64,000 bases of DNA from Ruminococcaceae bacterium UBA2854 (GTDB lineage Bacteria > Bacillota > Clostridia > Oscillospirales > Acutalibacteraceae), in the NCBI GenBank assembly GCA_002350765.1, contig DEFK01000027.1, positions 52,456-116,455 on the forward strand, read 5' to 3'. A program made the position numbers and the translations under genes. The notes beneath the pieces were generated by a model. That model saw only the letters and a program-made list of their open reading frames with translations. It had not been told where the DNA came from and did not search any database. How positions within the stretch are numbered: the stretch's first letter is position 1; the number at the start of each line of letters is the position of its first letter. Positions 33,189 to 42,098 of the stretch are shown piece by piece.

Positions 33189-33198
33189 CTTACAGTTA

Positions 33199-33426
33199 TT
33201 AATCTCTGAATTCAAATAAGCTTTTAACAGGAATGCTTAACGCGTCCGCAATGGCGAAAATAATAGAAAGCGACGCGCTTACAGAAGCGTTCTCGATTCG
33301 TGATAAATGAAGCCGTGAAATTCCGACCATTTCCGCTAACGCCTCCTGAGTAATATTTTGTTCTCTGCGATAATACGCGATATTTAATCCGACTTTTTTA
33401 AATGTATTATAATACTTCGTGTCCAT
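33199..33426 (-). CDS. XRE-family helix-turn-helix regulator
   Basis: 75 residues from the ATG at 33426, with GGTGAT upstream (GTG at 33435 is possible). The whole protein is one HTH domain: VGLNIAYYRREQNITQEALAEMVGISRLHLSRIENA (in part) and SLSIIFAIADALSIPVKSLFEF. It binds DNA. It ends 11 bases from the antisense promoter of the toxin-like cassette and reads toward it, but copy 2 has no such neighbour, so it is probably not part of the cassette. Confidence 0.85.
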   Translation of the reverse strand: MDTKYYNTFKKVGLNIAYYRREQNITQEALAEMVGISRLHLSRIENASVSASLSIIFAIADALSIPVKSLFEFRD

Positions 33427-33531
33427 CTCTATCACCCATTAATATTGTATTACGGGACGGTAAAGTTATCCATTAACTATATAATATCAAATGATACATA
33501 ATAATATACATAATATACTAAATAATATATA

Positions 33532-33560
33532 TTGACTTTCAGTTTTTCAGGTGATATAAT
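33532..33560 (+). promoter_or_regulatory. Sigma-A promoter of the FN3 protein gene
   Basis: TTGACT (33532-33537), 17-bp spacer, TATAAT (33555-33560). A leader of about 120 AT-rich bases follows. Confidence 0.75.
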
Positions 33561-33686
33561 AAACTTAAAACAGGTAAAATATTCTCACTTACAAAATTTT
33601 TTAAAAATACAGGTCTAAAAATCCCGATTTTTATCGTCTATATTAATAGAGGACTAAACTCAAAAAAATTGATTGGAGGAATTAAT

Positions 33687-34937
33687 GTGAAAAACTATAA
33701 GAAAATCTTAAGCTGTTTACTATCGGTTATGATTGTTCTGTCGGCGGGGGTTGTAATTCCCGCTTCCGTGCCCGCGGTAAGCGCTAAGACGAAATCCGCT
33801 AAAACGCTGAAGAAACCGACTAAGCTGAAGGCTAAGATGTTGACGGATTTTGAAGTTATGAATGACGGAAGCCACACTCCTGTTTCACTTAGCTGGAAAA
33901 AGGTAAAGAACGCTAAAAAATACGAGATTTACCGAGCTAAACTTAATTCTAACGGCAAAGGCAAGTTTAAAAAGCTTAAAGCCGTAAAGAAGAACGCTTA
34001 TACCGACAAAACGGTAAAGGGCGGAACTTATTATAAATATAAGGTAAGAGCGGTAAACGGTAAGAAAAAGAGCAAGTTTTCCGCCGCTACCTCGAAAATC
34101 GGCAGTATCTATCAGCCGATAATAGAGGCAGAGCTCAACGAAAACTGCACGGCCGTAAAGGTAGGATGGACAAAATGCGGCGGCGCTATTGCCTACAAGC
34201 TTTATAAAAGCACGGATAAGGGCAAGAGCTATAAGCTCCTTAAAAATTCCGCATCCTTTAAAAAGCAAGAAGGAGCTTATTATTACGAGGATACTTCCGT
34301 AAAGCAGGGCGGACATTATTTCTATTATGTAGTAGCGTATAATTCGGTTATGAAATCGAAGAAGAGCGAAGCGGCGCGTATTATATTTAAGGACTATCAG
34401 TTCGCTGTACAGGTAGGAGATACTAAGGACGACGCTCTCGGACCGAACCTATCCGCACTTGGAAGCTTATTAACCGTTGAGTCGGAGGACGAGAGTATCT
34501 TAAAGGCGAAAATCGACCAGGACGCTACGGGTACATATAAGCTCTATCTTACGGGCGTAAAAGCAGGATATACCTATATAAAGATTACGGATACAGAGAA
34601 CTTGGGAACGTTTGACACCAGATACAGAGTTAAGGTATCGGACGAGCCTGTATATGACTTTACGCTTAAAAAGGGCGAAAGTACGGGATTATATGACTTG
34701 GATGTTTATAAAATTGTGGCGGATTTATATAAGACAATATCTAGTAAAATTACGGTTAAGCTTTCCGTTACATCGAATGACGAGAGTATCGTAAGTGTAA
34801 AAAATCCCTCCTCATTTAATTGCGAAATAGTCGGCGAATCTTCGGGCGAGGTGCTCGTAAAAGCGAAGCTAAAGGTAAGCGCGGAAGGTCAATCCCAAGA
34901 AACGGAGATAGGAAGATTTTTGGTAAAAGTTGAATGA
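33687..34937 (+). CDS. Secreted protein with fibronectin type III-like domains
   Basis: 416 residues from a GTG at 33687 with GGAGG upstream; the earlier TTG frame start has no ribosome site. Signal peptide KNYKKILSCLLSVMIVLSAG... ending VSA. Two FN3-like domains follow: VSLSWKKVKNAKKYEIYRAK...GTYYKYKVRAVNGKKKSKFSA (in part) and AVKVGWTKCGGAIAYKLYKS...GHYFYYVVAYNSV. Then come two beta-rich domains of Ig-like type (SEDESILKAKI, SNDESIVSVKN). Very Lys-rich. A cell-surface role is likely; the specific function is unknown. Confidence 0.7.
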   Translation: MKNYKKILSCLLSVMIVLSAGVVIPASVPAVSAKTKSAKTLKKPTKLKAKMLTDFEVMNDGSHTPVSLSWKKVKNAKKYEIYRAKLNSNGKGKFKKLKAVKKNAYTDKTVKGGTYYKYKVRAVNGKKKSKFSAATSKIGSIYQPIIEAELNENCTAVKVGWTKCGGAIAYKLYKSTDKGKSYKLLKNSASFKKQEGAYYYEDTSVKQGGHYFYYVVAYNSVMKSKKSEAARIIFKDYQFAVQVGDTKDDALGPNLSALGSLLTVESEDESILKAKIDQDATGTYKLYLTGVKAGYTYIKITDTENLGTFDTRYRVKVSDEPVYDFTLKKGESTGLYDLDVYKIVADLYKTISSKITVKLSVTSNDESIVSVKNPSSFNCEIVGESSGEVLVKAKLKVSAEGQSQETEIGRFLVKVE

Positions 34938-34943
34938 TTTAAT

Positions 34944-34970
34944 TATATGGGCGAAAAATTTGCTCATATA
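34944..34970 (+). terminator. Possible terminator after the FN3 protein
   Basis: TATATGGGC and GCTCATATA form a 9-bp stem around GAAAAATTT, followed by TAGTTT. The T tract is short. Confidence 0.5.
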
Positions 34971-35059
34971 GTTTAAGCGTTGTTATATTGTACAAATAAA
35001 GCACCATGTATTTGTGCAAAAAGCAGAATCTTTTAATCTTTAAAAATTTTTCGAAAAAA

Positions 35060-35088
35060 TTGAAACTTTTTTGCGGCTTTTCTACACT
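35060..35088 (+). promoter_or_regulatory. Sigma-A promoter of the BspA-like gene
   Basis: TTGAAA (35060-35065), 17-bp spacer, TACACT (35083-35088). Confidence 0.6.
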
Positions 35089-35112
35089 ACTAAAGTGAAA
35101 GAGGTGTTATCT

Positions 35113-36450
35113 ATGAAAAAGCTTATATCTATTATGCTTACAATATTTTTATCGTTATCTTTATTTACAACCGTATGTATAAGCAAGACAGAGGCGAAAG
35201 CGGCGCTTTCTTATCGATATGATAAAAACAATCACACGCTCTATGTAAACGGCAGAGGAAAAATGCCGAAATACAGCGCTCAATGGCTTAATGATTGGAG
35301 CGTAATAGGCAACGTAGAAAAAATTGTAGTAGAAAGCGGGCTTACTTCTATAGCTGACTATGCTTTTTCCGATGATATTGACGGTAACTCAGGTACCGGC
35401 AGGAACGGACTCAATAATGTAAAGGAAATAGTTTTACCTAATACTGTAAAAACTATCGGCAAAGACGCGTTCAGTTTTCTTTTTAAGCTGAAGAAGATTA
35501 ATATTCCAAAAAGCGTAACAAAAGTCGGTGAGCGCGCATTCGCAGATTGCCGTTCGTTAAATAATGTGACAATTCATTCAAGCTTAAAGAGGCTTTCTAA
35601 TGAAATGTTTTATGATTGCGATAAGCTTAGAAATATAAAAATCGAAAAAGGAGTTAAGATAATCGGGAAGGACGCGTTTAGCTGCTCCGGTATAAGAAAT
35701 ATAAAACTGCCCTCAACAATAACGAAGATTGAAAGCGGAGCGTTTAATATAAGCGAGATTAAGAAATTGGCGCTTCCTAAAAAGATTAAGTCGATAAGTT
35801 CTTTCTGTTACACTTATTGCAGAAATCTAAAAAAGTTAACTATACCTAAACGAATTAAGAAAATCGGTGAATTCGCTTTTAGCGGTTGCTATAATCTAAA
35901 AAGCGTAAAACTTCCGAAAAGTATTAAAAAAATTCCGAAAGCGGCTTTTAATGAGTGTGAAAAGCTTACAAAAATTTCTTTTACAAAAAAGCTAAAGTCA
36001 ATCGGTCCGTATGCTTTTGAGAGATGTAAAAGCTTAAAGAAATTCACTATACCTAAAAGAGTAAAGTCGATAGGACAAGGAACATTTTCTGAATGTTTTA
36101 AGCTTGAAAAAATAACGATTCCTAAATCGGTTAAATCAATCGGTTTTGAAGCGTTCGCGGATTGTAAGAAATTAAAAGATATAAATATTCCAAATTCTGT
36201 TACTAAAATCAGCAAGAACGCTTTTTACGGCTGTAAAAGTTTAAAAACAATCACTATCCCCAAAAGCGTAACAACGCTTGGCAAACACTTCTTTGGGTTT
36301 ACACAAAAGAAAACCAATAAAAAAAATGAATACGGTGAAACGGTTTATGAATATGTAAAAATAAACGGTTACACCGTGAAAGGTTATAAAGGCACTGTTG
36401 CTGAAAAGTACGCTATAGATAGCGGCTTAAGTTTTATAGCGTTAGATTAA
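35113..36450 (+). CDS. BspA-type leucine-rich repeat surface protein
   Basis: 445 residues from the ATG at 35113 (GAGGTG upstream), giving signal peptide KKLISIMLTIFLSLSLF...TEAKAA. At least ten BspA/LRR_5 repeats of about 23 residues follow, with the pattern FxxCxxLKxIxIPKSVKSIGxxAF. Such repeats form a solenoid on the cell surface and mediate binding to host or microbial ligands. The final 60 residues (NGYTVKGYKGTVAEKYAIDSGLSF) are the usual capping segment. No sortase signal. The ligand is unknown. Confidence 0.88.
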   Translation: MKKLISIMLTIFLSLSLFTTVCISKTEAKAALSYRYDKNNHTLYVNGRGKMPKYSAQWLNDWSVIGNVEKIVVESGLTSIADYAFSDDIDGNSGTGRNGLNNVKEIVLPNTVKTIGKDAFSFLFKLKKINIPKSVTKVGERAFADCRSLNNVTIHSSLKRLSNEMFYDCDKLRNIKIEKGVKIIGKDAFSCSGIRNIKLPSTITKIESGAFNISEIKKLALPKKIKSISSFCYTYCRNLKKLTIPKRIKKIGEFAFSGCYNLKSVKLPKSIKKIPKAAFNECEKLTKISFTKKLKSIGPYAFERCKSLKKFTIPKRVKSIGQGTFSECFKLEKITIPKSVKSIGFEAFADCKKLKDINIPNSVTKISKNAFYGCKSLKTITIPKSVTTLGKHFFGFTQKKTNKKNEYGETVYEYVKINGYTVKGYKGTVAEKYAIDSGLSFIALD

Positions 36451-36593
36451 TAAATAAAGATAAAAGCACTTTTAGGCGGAGCGTTAAGCTTCGCCTTAAT
36501 TATATGTTTAAAAAACATTCACAAAATATAACCGCCTCCATATTATGTACTGTTAAGAGCAAATGCTTAATAAAACTTTGGAGGTAATTACTT

Positions 36594-37400
36594 ATGCCCG
36601 ATATTCCTATAAAAAATCCCGCTAATCAGGCTAATACAGACGACGCGAACCAGTCCTTTTGTATAGACGCCGACCGCGTTTACGATTCTTGCGGAGATAA
36701 GGATTGTCTTTCGGAGATGAGAGTGTTCTTTACCGAAGCTAACCAGAGCGTTATTAACAGCGCCGTTTCGGTAAGGATAAGAGAAGCTAATATTTTAAAT
36801 ACGGTCGTTAACGTAGAGCCCGTAACCTACCACTGCGGATTTTATTCCGTCGATATGACGTTCTATTTCGAGATTGTCCTCGACGTTTATTCGAGCGACG
36901 GCTCCGCGCCGACTACGATTAACGGACTTTCCGTATTCGCTAAGCGAGTGATCCTCTACGGCGGAAACGGTAATGTCGCCGTGTTTACGAGCGAGCCCGA
37001 GAGTTCTTGCGTCGCTCCCGATGAATCGAGCCTGCCGACAGCTAAGGTGCAGGTAGCCCAGCCGATGGCGCTTACAGCCTGCCTTACCGAGTGTTGCAGC
37101 CCGTGTATGCCGAGCGCGGCTATTCCCGAGTGCGTGACGGATTATTTCGGCGGCGCGATTGTACCGTCCCAGGCGAGATCTGTACTCGCGACTATCGGCG
37201 TGTTTACGATTGTCCAGCTAAAGCGCACGGTACAGATGCTGATTCCCGCGTTCGATTTCTGCGTGCCCGATAAGGAGTGCGTGACCTCGACGGATAATCC
37301 CTGCGATATGTTCTCGCGCGTTGATTTCCCCGTGGAGCAGTTCTTCCCGCCAAACCTCGCGGACATAGACCCCGATAATATCGAGACGTGCTGCAGTTAA
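36594..37400 (+). CDS. Cys-rich conserved clostridial protein, possibly spore-surface
   Basis: 268 residues, ATG with GGAGG upstream. The N-terminal part CIDADRVYDSCGDKDCLSEMRVFF resembles a conserved opening of uncharacterised clostridial proteins. About fifteen Cys are scattered in pairs (ECCSPCMP, FCVPDKECV, ETCCS) and no signal peptide is present. A Cys-rich, signal-less protein of this kind would suit a coat layer or metal binding, but I cannot name a family. The stop codon lies within the first heptamer of an array. Confidence 0.55.
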   Translation: MPDIPIKNPANQANTDDANQSFCIDADRVYDSCGDKDCLSEMRVFFTEANQSVINSAVSVRIREANILNTVVNVEPVTYHCGFYSVDMTFYFEIVLDVYSSDGSAPTTINGLSVFAKRVILYGGNGNVAVFTSEPESSCVAPDESSLPTAKVQVAQPMALTACLTECCSPCMPSAAIPECVTDYFGGAIVPSQARSVLATIGVFTIVQLKRTVQMLIPAFDFCVPDKECVTSTDNPCDMFSRVDFPVEQFFPPNLADIDPDNIETCCS

Positions 37401-37437
37401 AAGTTAAGAGGTAAAAGTTAAGAGTTAAGAGTTAAGA
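37396..37437. repeat. Heptamer array A3 (six 7-bp units)
   Basis: Six units in register, four of them exactly GTTAAGA and the others one or two changes away. It begins inside the stop codon of the preceding gene and runs straight into the hairpin at 37438-37469. Confidence 0.85.
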
Positions 37438-37469
37438 AAAAACGTCAATGCCTTTCAGCATTGACGTTT
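37438..37469. terminator. Bidirectional terminator inside an inverted heptamer pair
   Basis: AAAACGTCAATGC pairs with GCATTGACGTTT (37458-37469). The genes on both sides converge on it. Confidence 0.8.
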
Positions 37470-37502
37470 AACTTTTACCTTTTACCTTTTAACTCTTAAC
37501 TG
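37468..37502. repeat. Heptamer array A4 (five 7-bp units), inverted relative to A3
   Basis: Units TTAACTT, TTACCTT (twice), TTAACTC and TTAACTG; read on the minus strand they are the same family as A3. A3, the hairpin and A4 make one 107-bp inverted structure ending at the stop of the HAD gene. Confidence 0.85.
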
Positions 37503-37505
37503 AAG

Positions 37506-38351
37506 TCAATCTCCGATTGATTTTAACTGCCTGCTGTATTCTTCGTTGAGCTTATCGGATATCGCCATATTGCGGATAATATCCTTCATCGTCATATCAA
37601 GCCCCGAGCCCTCGCTGTAGTCGGCGGGGTAGATATAGTCAACCCTGTCTTTCCTTAAAAGCTCCTTGACCTTTTCGTCGAGCGTCTGATATACCGCGAT
37701 AGCCTTACCGCCGTAGCTTTTCATCATCTTCATACACGGTACGTCCGAAAGTCCGTCGCCTATGTAAATCATATTCTGGAACGGAATACGCTTGCTGTCG
37801 TCGGGCATACTGCGGTTTAAGTCGATGTCGTTGGAAACGTCGAGCACGCCTTTGTTTATGCGGTAAACGAACTGGGTTTTGTTGGTATAGTTAACCGCGG
37901 TTTTAGGCCATACAGCGTTTCCGTCGCCGTCGTAAAGGTATTCGCAGGCAAAAATATTCTTAAACTCTCCGCTTATTACCGTGCCGTCGATAATCTCCTT
38001 CATACCCGAGGAAATTACGTAGTGCTCGATAGTAACGCCGTTTTCCTCGCCGAATTTATTGATTCGAGCGAACCATTCGACAACCCCGGGAAAGAATTCG
38101 ATTCCCTTGCCGTTGTCCTCGAGACGTGTTCTTTTAAGCGGAATATTCTTTTCTCGCGATAGCTTGATCGCCGCGTACATATACGCAAGCACCGAGTCCA
38201 TATGCTCGTTTTGCTGAACCTCGTTGGTGTAATCCCAGAAGTCGCTTACCTGCATTCCGAGGCTCGGAATAAAGCGGTAGTTCTGCATATCCTTGGTGCA
38301 AAGCGTTTTATCGAAGTCGTACATTACGGCGATAATCGGTTTAGCGCTCAA
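37506..38351 (-). CDS. HAD-family phosphatase
   Basis: 281 residues. Motif I IAVMYDFDKTLCTKDM (Asp at about 12 and 14), motif II EHYVISSGMKEII and motif IV MIYIGDGLSDVPCMKMMK resemble phosphoserine-phosphatase-like HAD proteins. The insert between motifs (FWDYTNEVQQNEHMDSVLAYMY) is the helical cap. Substrate unknown. Its start abuts the stop of the cyclophilin gene upstream, so the two share a transcript. Confidence 0.8.
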   Translation of the reverse strand: MSAKPIIAVMYDFDKTLCTKDMQNYRFIPSLGMQVSDFWDYTNEVQQNEHMDSVLAYMYAAIKLSREKNIPLKRTRLEDNGKGIEFFPGVVEWFARINKFGEENGVTIEHYVISSGMKEIIDGTVISGEFKNIFACEYLYDGDGNAVWPKTAVNYTNKTQFVYRINKGVLDVSNDIDLNRSMPDDSKRIPFQNMIYIGDGLSDVPCMKMMKSYGGKAIAVYQTLDEKVKELLRKDRVDYIYPADYSEGSGLDMTMKDIIRNMAISDKLNEEYSRQLKSIGD

Positions 38352-39314
38352 TTACTTGTACTCCTTGATTTCTATGGTCTGGATTTCAACGTCCTTGGCG
38401 GGCTTATCGTTGCTGTCGGTCTTAACCTTAGCGATTTTATCGACAACGTTCATACCCTTGTATACCTGAGCGAATACGGTGTGTCCCGCGTCTACGGCGT
38501 TATACGCGCCGTCAAGAGTGGGATTGCCGCCGTTTTTATCGTATAATTTCTGAATTTCCTTGGGAACTACGTCGGCGTCGTAAGCCTGTGTGCCTATCTG
38601 CGCTACCAACTGCGCTAACTGAGCGGAGTTGTCCTTGTTCTGTACGAAATAGGGCTTAACGGTATTGTTCCAGGTGCTGATACGCGCTGTGAAGCCGCCG
38701 CTTTCCTTAAATGCTTTTTTGTTGTTCTGGTTAATGAAGAACTGGCTGCCGTTGGTGTCCTTACCGCTGTTAGCCATAGCGACTGAGCCTCTGAGGTTAA
38801 CGAGCTTATCACAGAACTCGTCGTTGAGAGTGTTGCCGTCGGCGGTATGTCCGCCTGTACCGTTAGCGTTCTCGAAGTCGCCGCCCTGAATCATAAAGTC
38901 TTTTATAACTCGGTGGAAAATACAGTGGTTGTACTTGCCGTTTTCCGCGAGCTTTATAAAGTTATCTACGGTTTTCGGAGCGTATTTGTCGAATAATCTA
39001 AGCGAAATCTCGCCCATATTGGTGTACATAATCGCGATTTTATCGCCCTTTTTGGGCTTATCGAGCTGGAAGCCGTATTCCTCGTCGTCCGCGTTGGTGA
39101 TTTCGGGGTCTACGCCGTATTTTGTTACGTCAACTCCGCTCTTCATTAAATCGTCAACCGCGGGACTGCTCGATGTTTTTGTGTCAGAAGCGGCGGTTTC
39201 CGCGGCGGTAGTTTCCTGAGCCTGATTATCTCCGCCGCAGGCTGAAAGCACAGCCGCTGAGGTTGAGATTAAAACAGTTGCTAATAATATCGAAATGATT
39301 CTTTTAGATTTCAA
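38352..39314 (-). CDS. Lipoprotein peptidyl-prolyl cis-trans isomerase (cyclophilin)
   Basis: 320 residues. Lipoprotein signal ending VLSACGG. The cyclophilin core shows YNHCIFHRVIKDFMIQGGDFENANGTGG (in part), SVAMANSGKDTNGSQFFIN and HTVFAQVYKGMNVVDKI. The catalytic Arg of FHRV and the substrate-pocket residues are present; an insert of about 60 residues lies before the last strand. It probably assists folding of secreted proteins outside the membrane. Confidence 0.92.
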   Translation of the reverse strand: MKSKRIISILLATVLISTSAAVLSACGGDNQAQETTAAETAASDTKTSSSPAVDDLMKSGVDVTKYGVDPEITNADDEEYGFQLDKPKKGDKIAIMYTNMGEISLRLFDKYAPKTVDNFIKLAENGKYNHCIFHRVIKDFMIQGGDFENANGTGGHTADGNTLNDEFCDKLVNLRGSVAMANSGKDTNGSQFFINQNNKKAFKESGGFTARISTWNNTVKPYFVQNKDNSAQLAQLVAQIGTQAYDADVVPKEIQKLYDKNGGNPTLDGAYNAVDAGHTVFAQVYKGMNVVDKIAKVKTDSNDKPAKDVEIQTIEIKEYK

Positions 39315-39346
39315 GTGTATCTTCCTTTCGTAAAATCTTTTATCTT

Positions 39347-39375
39347 ATTGTATTATAAATAGTCTTAAAATGCAA
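39347..39375 (-). promoter_or_regulatory. Sigma-A promoter of the cyclophilin operon
   Basis: Minus strand: TTGCAT (39375-39370), 17-bp spacer, TACAAT (39352-39347). Confidence 0.7.
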
Positions 39376-39443
39376 GAGTAATAAAAGAACATTATTATTC
39401 ATATCATTACTTAGGTGTTTAACTCACGGATGGAGGAATAATA

Positions 39444-40367
39444 ATGTCAACATTTTTGCCCGAGGGTAATTTACTTTTAACCGAGGAAAACCAGATTTAT
39501 ATAAATAATCCCGATAAGCTAAGGGAAGCTATGCAAAAGCAAAAGATACTTGAGGCTAAGGCGCTTGTCTGCGACCGCGAGCATAATCTCCACCTGAAGC
39601 TCGGCGGGATCAACGCTGTTATCCCGCGGGAGGAGGGAGCTATCGGTATAAAGGACGGCTCGGTAAGAGATATAGCCGTGATCTCGCGCGTAAACCGTCC
39701 CGTATGCTTTGTCGTAACCGACATCACCGCCGATGAAAACGGAAACCCGCTCGCCGTGTTATCGCGCGAAAAGGCCCAGCGGATATGCTGTAATAATTAT
39801 ATTGATACACTTATCGCGGGCGATATTATAGACGCTAAGGTAAGCCGTCTCGAAACCTTCGGAGTGTTCGCCGATATAGGCTGCGGAATAGCCGCGCTTA
39901 TGCCGATTGATATGATTTCCGTATCGCGGATCGCTCACCCGCGCGAGCGGTTTTTTGAGGGGATGAATATTAAGGCGGTTGTTAAATCCGTAGAAAACGG
40001 ACGTATAAGCCTTAGCCATAAGGAGCTGCTCGGAACCTGGGAGCAGAACGCCGAGATGTTCCGCGCGGGAGAAACCGTTACGGGGATAATACGGAGCGTT
40101 GAAAGCTACGGCTCGTTTATAGAGCTTACTCCAAATTTAGCGGGGCTCGCCGAGCCTCATCCCGACGCCGAGGAGGGTATGCAGGCGAGCGTTTATATAA
40201 AGAGTATTATCCCGAAGAAGATGAAGATAAAGCTTATAATTATCGACACCTTCCCGTATAAGTACCGCGCCGTTTCCGATAAGTATTTTATAAACGATAC
40301 CCATATCGACAGGTTTACATATTCACCTAAGGACAGCGTAAGGCTTATAGAAACAAATTTCGGATAA
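39444..40367 (+). CDS. S1 RNA-binding domain protein (ribosomal protein S1-like)
   Basis: 307 residues, GGAGG before the ATG. A first, divergent S1-type domain (VCDREHNLHLKLGGINAVIPREEG) is followed by two clearer ones: AGDIIDAKVSRLETFGVFADIGCGIAALMPI (in part) and AGETVTGIIRSVESYGSFIELTPNLAGLAEP (in part). Clostridia often have a short S1 homologue of three or four domains that binds mRNA at the ribosome or acts as a general RNA-binding factor. Confidence 0.8.
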   Translation: MSTFLPEGNLLLTEENQIYINNPDKLREAMQKQKILEAKALVCDREHNLHLKLGGINAVIPREEGAIGIKDGSVRDIAVISRVNRPVCFVVTDITADENGNPLAVLSREKAQRICCNNYIDTLIAGDIIDAKVSRLETFGVFADIGCGIAALMPIDMISVSRIAHPRERFFEGMNIKAVVKSVENGRISLSHKELLGTWEQNAEMFRAGETVTGIIRSVESYGSFIELTPNLAGLAEPHPDAEEGMQASVYIKSIIPKKMKIKLIIIDTFPYKYRAVSDKYFINDTHIDRFTYSPKDSVRLIETNFG

Positions 40368-40408
40368 GGTCTATTATACGGCTTGGTTTTTACTGTAAAG
40401 CAAGAAAA

Positions 40409-40434
40409 ATGACCGACTCAAGTGAGTCGGTCAT
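40409..40434. terminator. Bidirectional terminator
   Basis: ATGACCGACTCA (40409-40420) and TGAGTCGGTCAT (40423-40434), between convergent genes. Confidence 0.75.
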
Positions 40435-40453
40435 AATTTACTTTATTTAGAGA

Positions 40454-40858
40454 TTAGCAGAAGAATACATCCATTTCTTTCTCTTCGCCGTCAGCAACGA
40501 AGTAAGCCTTGCTCTCCTCGGGCTTGATGTAAACTGTGATTTCCTTAGCAGCCTTGCCGTTTGTGAGTTTAACGTTCTTAACTACCTCGTCGATAGAAAC
40601 CTGAGTTCCGCCGAACTCAACGAATACGTTAACCTTAGTAGCGGCAGCCTTCTTAGTTGTAGAAGCGGCCTTCTTAGTTGTTGTAGCAGCCTTCTTAGCG
40701 GGAGCCTTCTTAGCTGTAGTTTTCTTAGCGGCAGCCTTAGTAGCTGTCTTCTTCTCTGCTGTCTTAGTAGCGGCAGCCTTTGTAGCTGTCTTTGTCTCTG
40801 TCTTAGCGGCTGTCTTTGTAGCAGCAGCCTTAGTCTCTGTCTTCTTTGTTGTTGCCAT
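40454..40858 (-). CDS. Lys/Ala/Thr-rich protein with C-terminal DUF6465 domain
   Basis: 134 residues. The first 75 are almost only Lys, Ala and Thr in repeats such as KKAPAKKAA, like the tail of bacterial histone-H1-like proteins. The last 60 (VNVFVEFGGTQVSIDEVVKNV, ITVYIKPEESKAYFV) match DUF6465, a domain of unknown function in Firmicutes. The basic tail suggests nucleic-acid or polyphosphate binding (inference). A strong promoter and AGGAGG site indicate high expression. Confidence 0.8.
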   Translation of the reverse strand: MATTKKTETKAAATKTAAKTETKTATKAAATKTAEKKTATKAAAKKTTAKKAPAKKAATTTKKAASTTKKAAATKVNVFVEFGGTQVSIDEVVKNVKLTNGKAAKEITVYIKPEESKAYFVADGEEKEMDVFFC

Positions 40859-40928
40859 TATAATGACCTCCTCAATAAAGATAATTTATAAATTTATAAA
40901 TGTAAGCAATTTTATGTTTACAAACTGT

Positions 40929-40956
40929 ATTATACTATAGATTTTTTAAAAGTCAA
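40929..40956 (-). promoter_or_regulatory. Promoter of the DUF6465 gene
   Basis: Minus strand: TTGACT (40956-40951), 16-bp spacer, TATAAT (40934-40929). Confidence 0.75.
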
Positions 40957-41087
40957 CGAAATTTCAAAACTTTGTGACATTGTACAAATTGCACAATATT
41001 ATTCTTTGTTTTTATACAAAAACGACAATGAAAAATCGCCGAAATCCCCATAAAAACTGGAAAAATCAAAATGTAACAATATTGATA

Positions 41088-41116
41088 TTGTAATTCGTTT
41101 CGATTGTTGATATAAT
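41088..41116 (+). promoter_or_regulatory. Promoter of the AEC transporter-WYL operon
   Basis: TTGTAA (41088-41093), 17-bp spacer, TATAAT (41111-41116) with an extended -10 (TGA before it). The rest of 40957-41087 is AT-rich with no further recognisable site except TGCACAA at 40990. Confidence 0.65.
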
Positions 41117-41153
41117 ATAAATTGATATGATATGTCCTTAGAAGGGTAGTTTT

Positions 41154-42080
41154 ATGTGGAGTAATTTTGCGGTCGTAGCAGGTCAGGTTTTTATCCTGTT
41201 TATACTTATCGCCGTCGGCTTTTTCAGCGGAAAGTTCGGGCTTATAAACAGAACAGGCGCGAAATATCTTACCGATGTTGTTTTGTATCTCGCGACTCCC
41301 TGTATTATGGTTCAGTCCTTCCAGAAGGTCGGCTTCAGCTCCGAGCTGATGGTAAACCTCGGAATCTGCTTTGTCTGCGCTGTAGCTATACAGGTGCTTT
41401 CGATTTTTTTAAGCCGAGCGATTTTCAGGGATAAGGATAAAAGCCGCCGTATAGTTATGCGTTTTTCGGCTGTTTTCTCTAACTGCGGATTTATGTCGCT
41501 TCCTCTGCAACGCGCTATCCTCGGGGATAAGGGCGTTTTCTACGGCACGGTATTCGTCGCCGTATTCAATATACTTGTATGGAGCTACGGGCTCCTCGAT
41601 ATGAGCGGCGATAAAAAATCCTTTACGATTAAAAAGATACTTATGAATCCTGGTATAATCGGAGCGGTATCCGCCGCAACGCTGTTCTTCCTGAGAATAC
41701 AATTACCCGAGATTATTCTAAGCCCGATAGAATACATAGCGGCGCTTAATACGCCTTTGCCGATGCTCGTTATCGGCTTCTACCTTACCCGCTTTAAGAT
41801 TAAAAAGTATATCGGAGATTTGGGAGTTTACGCTGTTTGCGCGGTGAGATTATTGCTAATACCCTGCCTGTCGCTGCTGATTATGAAGCTGCTTTCGGTA
41901 AACGGCGATATAGTAACCGCCTGTACGGTAGCCGCGTCATCTCCCGTAGCGGCAACTACGACGATGTTCGCTACTAAGTTCAGGCGTGACGTTGAGCTGT
42001 CGGTAGGGCTTGTGTCTATGACAACGCTGATGTCGATAATAACGATGCCGTTAATTATAGCCGCCGCCCAAACATTTTAA
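41154..42080 (+). CDS. AEC family transporter
   Basis: 308 residues with about ten hydrophobic segments in two halves. FILIAVGFFSGKFGLINRTGAKYLTDVVLYLATPCIM (in part) and the C-terminal AASSPVAATTTMFATKF are typical of auxin-efflux-carrier family permeases, which move organic acids or amino acids. Substrate unknown. Confidence 0.87.
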   Translation: MWSNFAVVAGQVFILFILIAVGFFSGKFGLINRTGAKYLTDVVLYLATPCIMVQSFQKVGFSSELMVNLGICFVCAVAIQVLSIFLSRAIFRDKDKSRRIVMRFSAVFSNCGFMSLPLQRAILGDKGVFYGTVFVAVFNILVWSYGLLDMSGDKKSFTIKKILMNPGIIGAVSAATLFFLRIQLPEIILSPIEYIAALNTPLPMLVIGFYLTRFKIKKYIGDLGVYAVCAVRLLLIPCLSLLIMKLLSVNGDIVTACTVAASSPVAATTTMFATKFRRDVELSVGLVSMTTLMSIITMPLIIAAAQTF

Positions 42081-42098
42081 TAACAGGATAATATTATT

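Noticed and set aside
33199..33426. XRE regulator as the antitoxin of cassette copy 1
   Set aside because: Copy 2 has no regulator gene beside it, and the cassette has complete promoters and a terminator of its own.
33440..33530. AT-rich stretch as a replication origin
   Set aside because: No DnaA-box cluster and no dnaA/dnaN or partition genes nearby.
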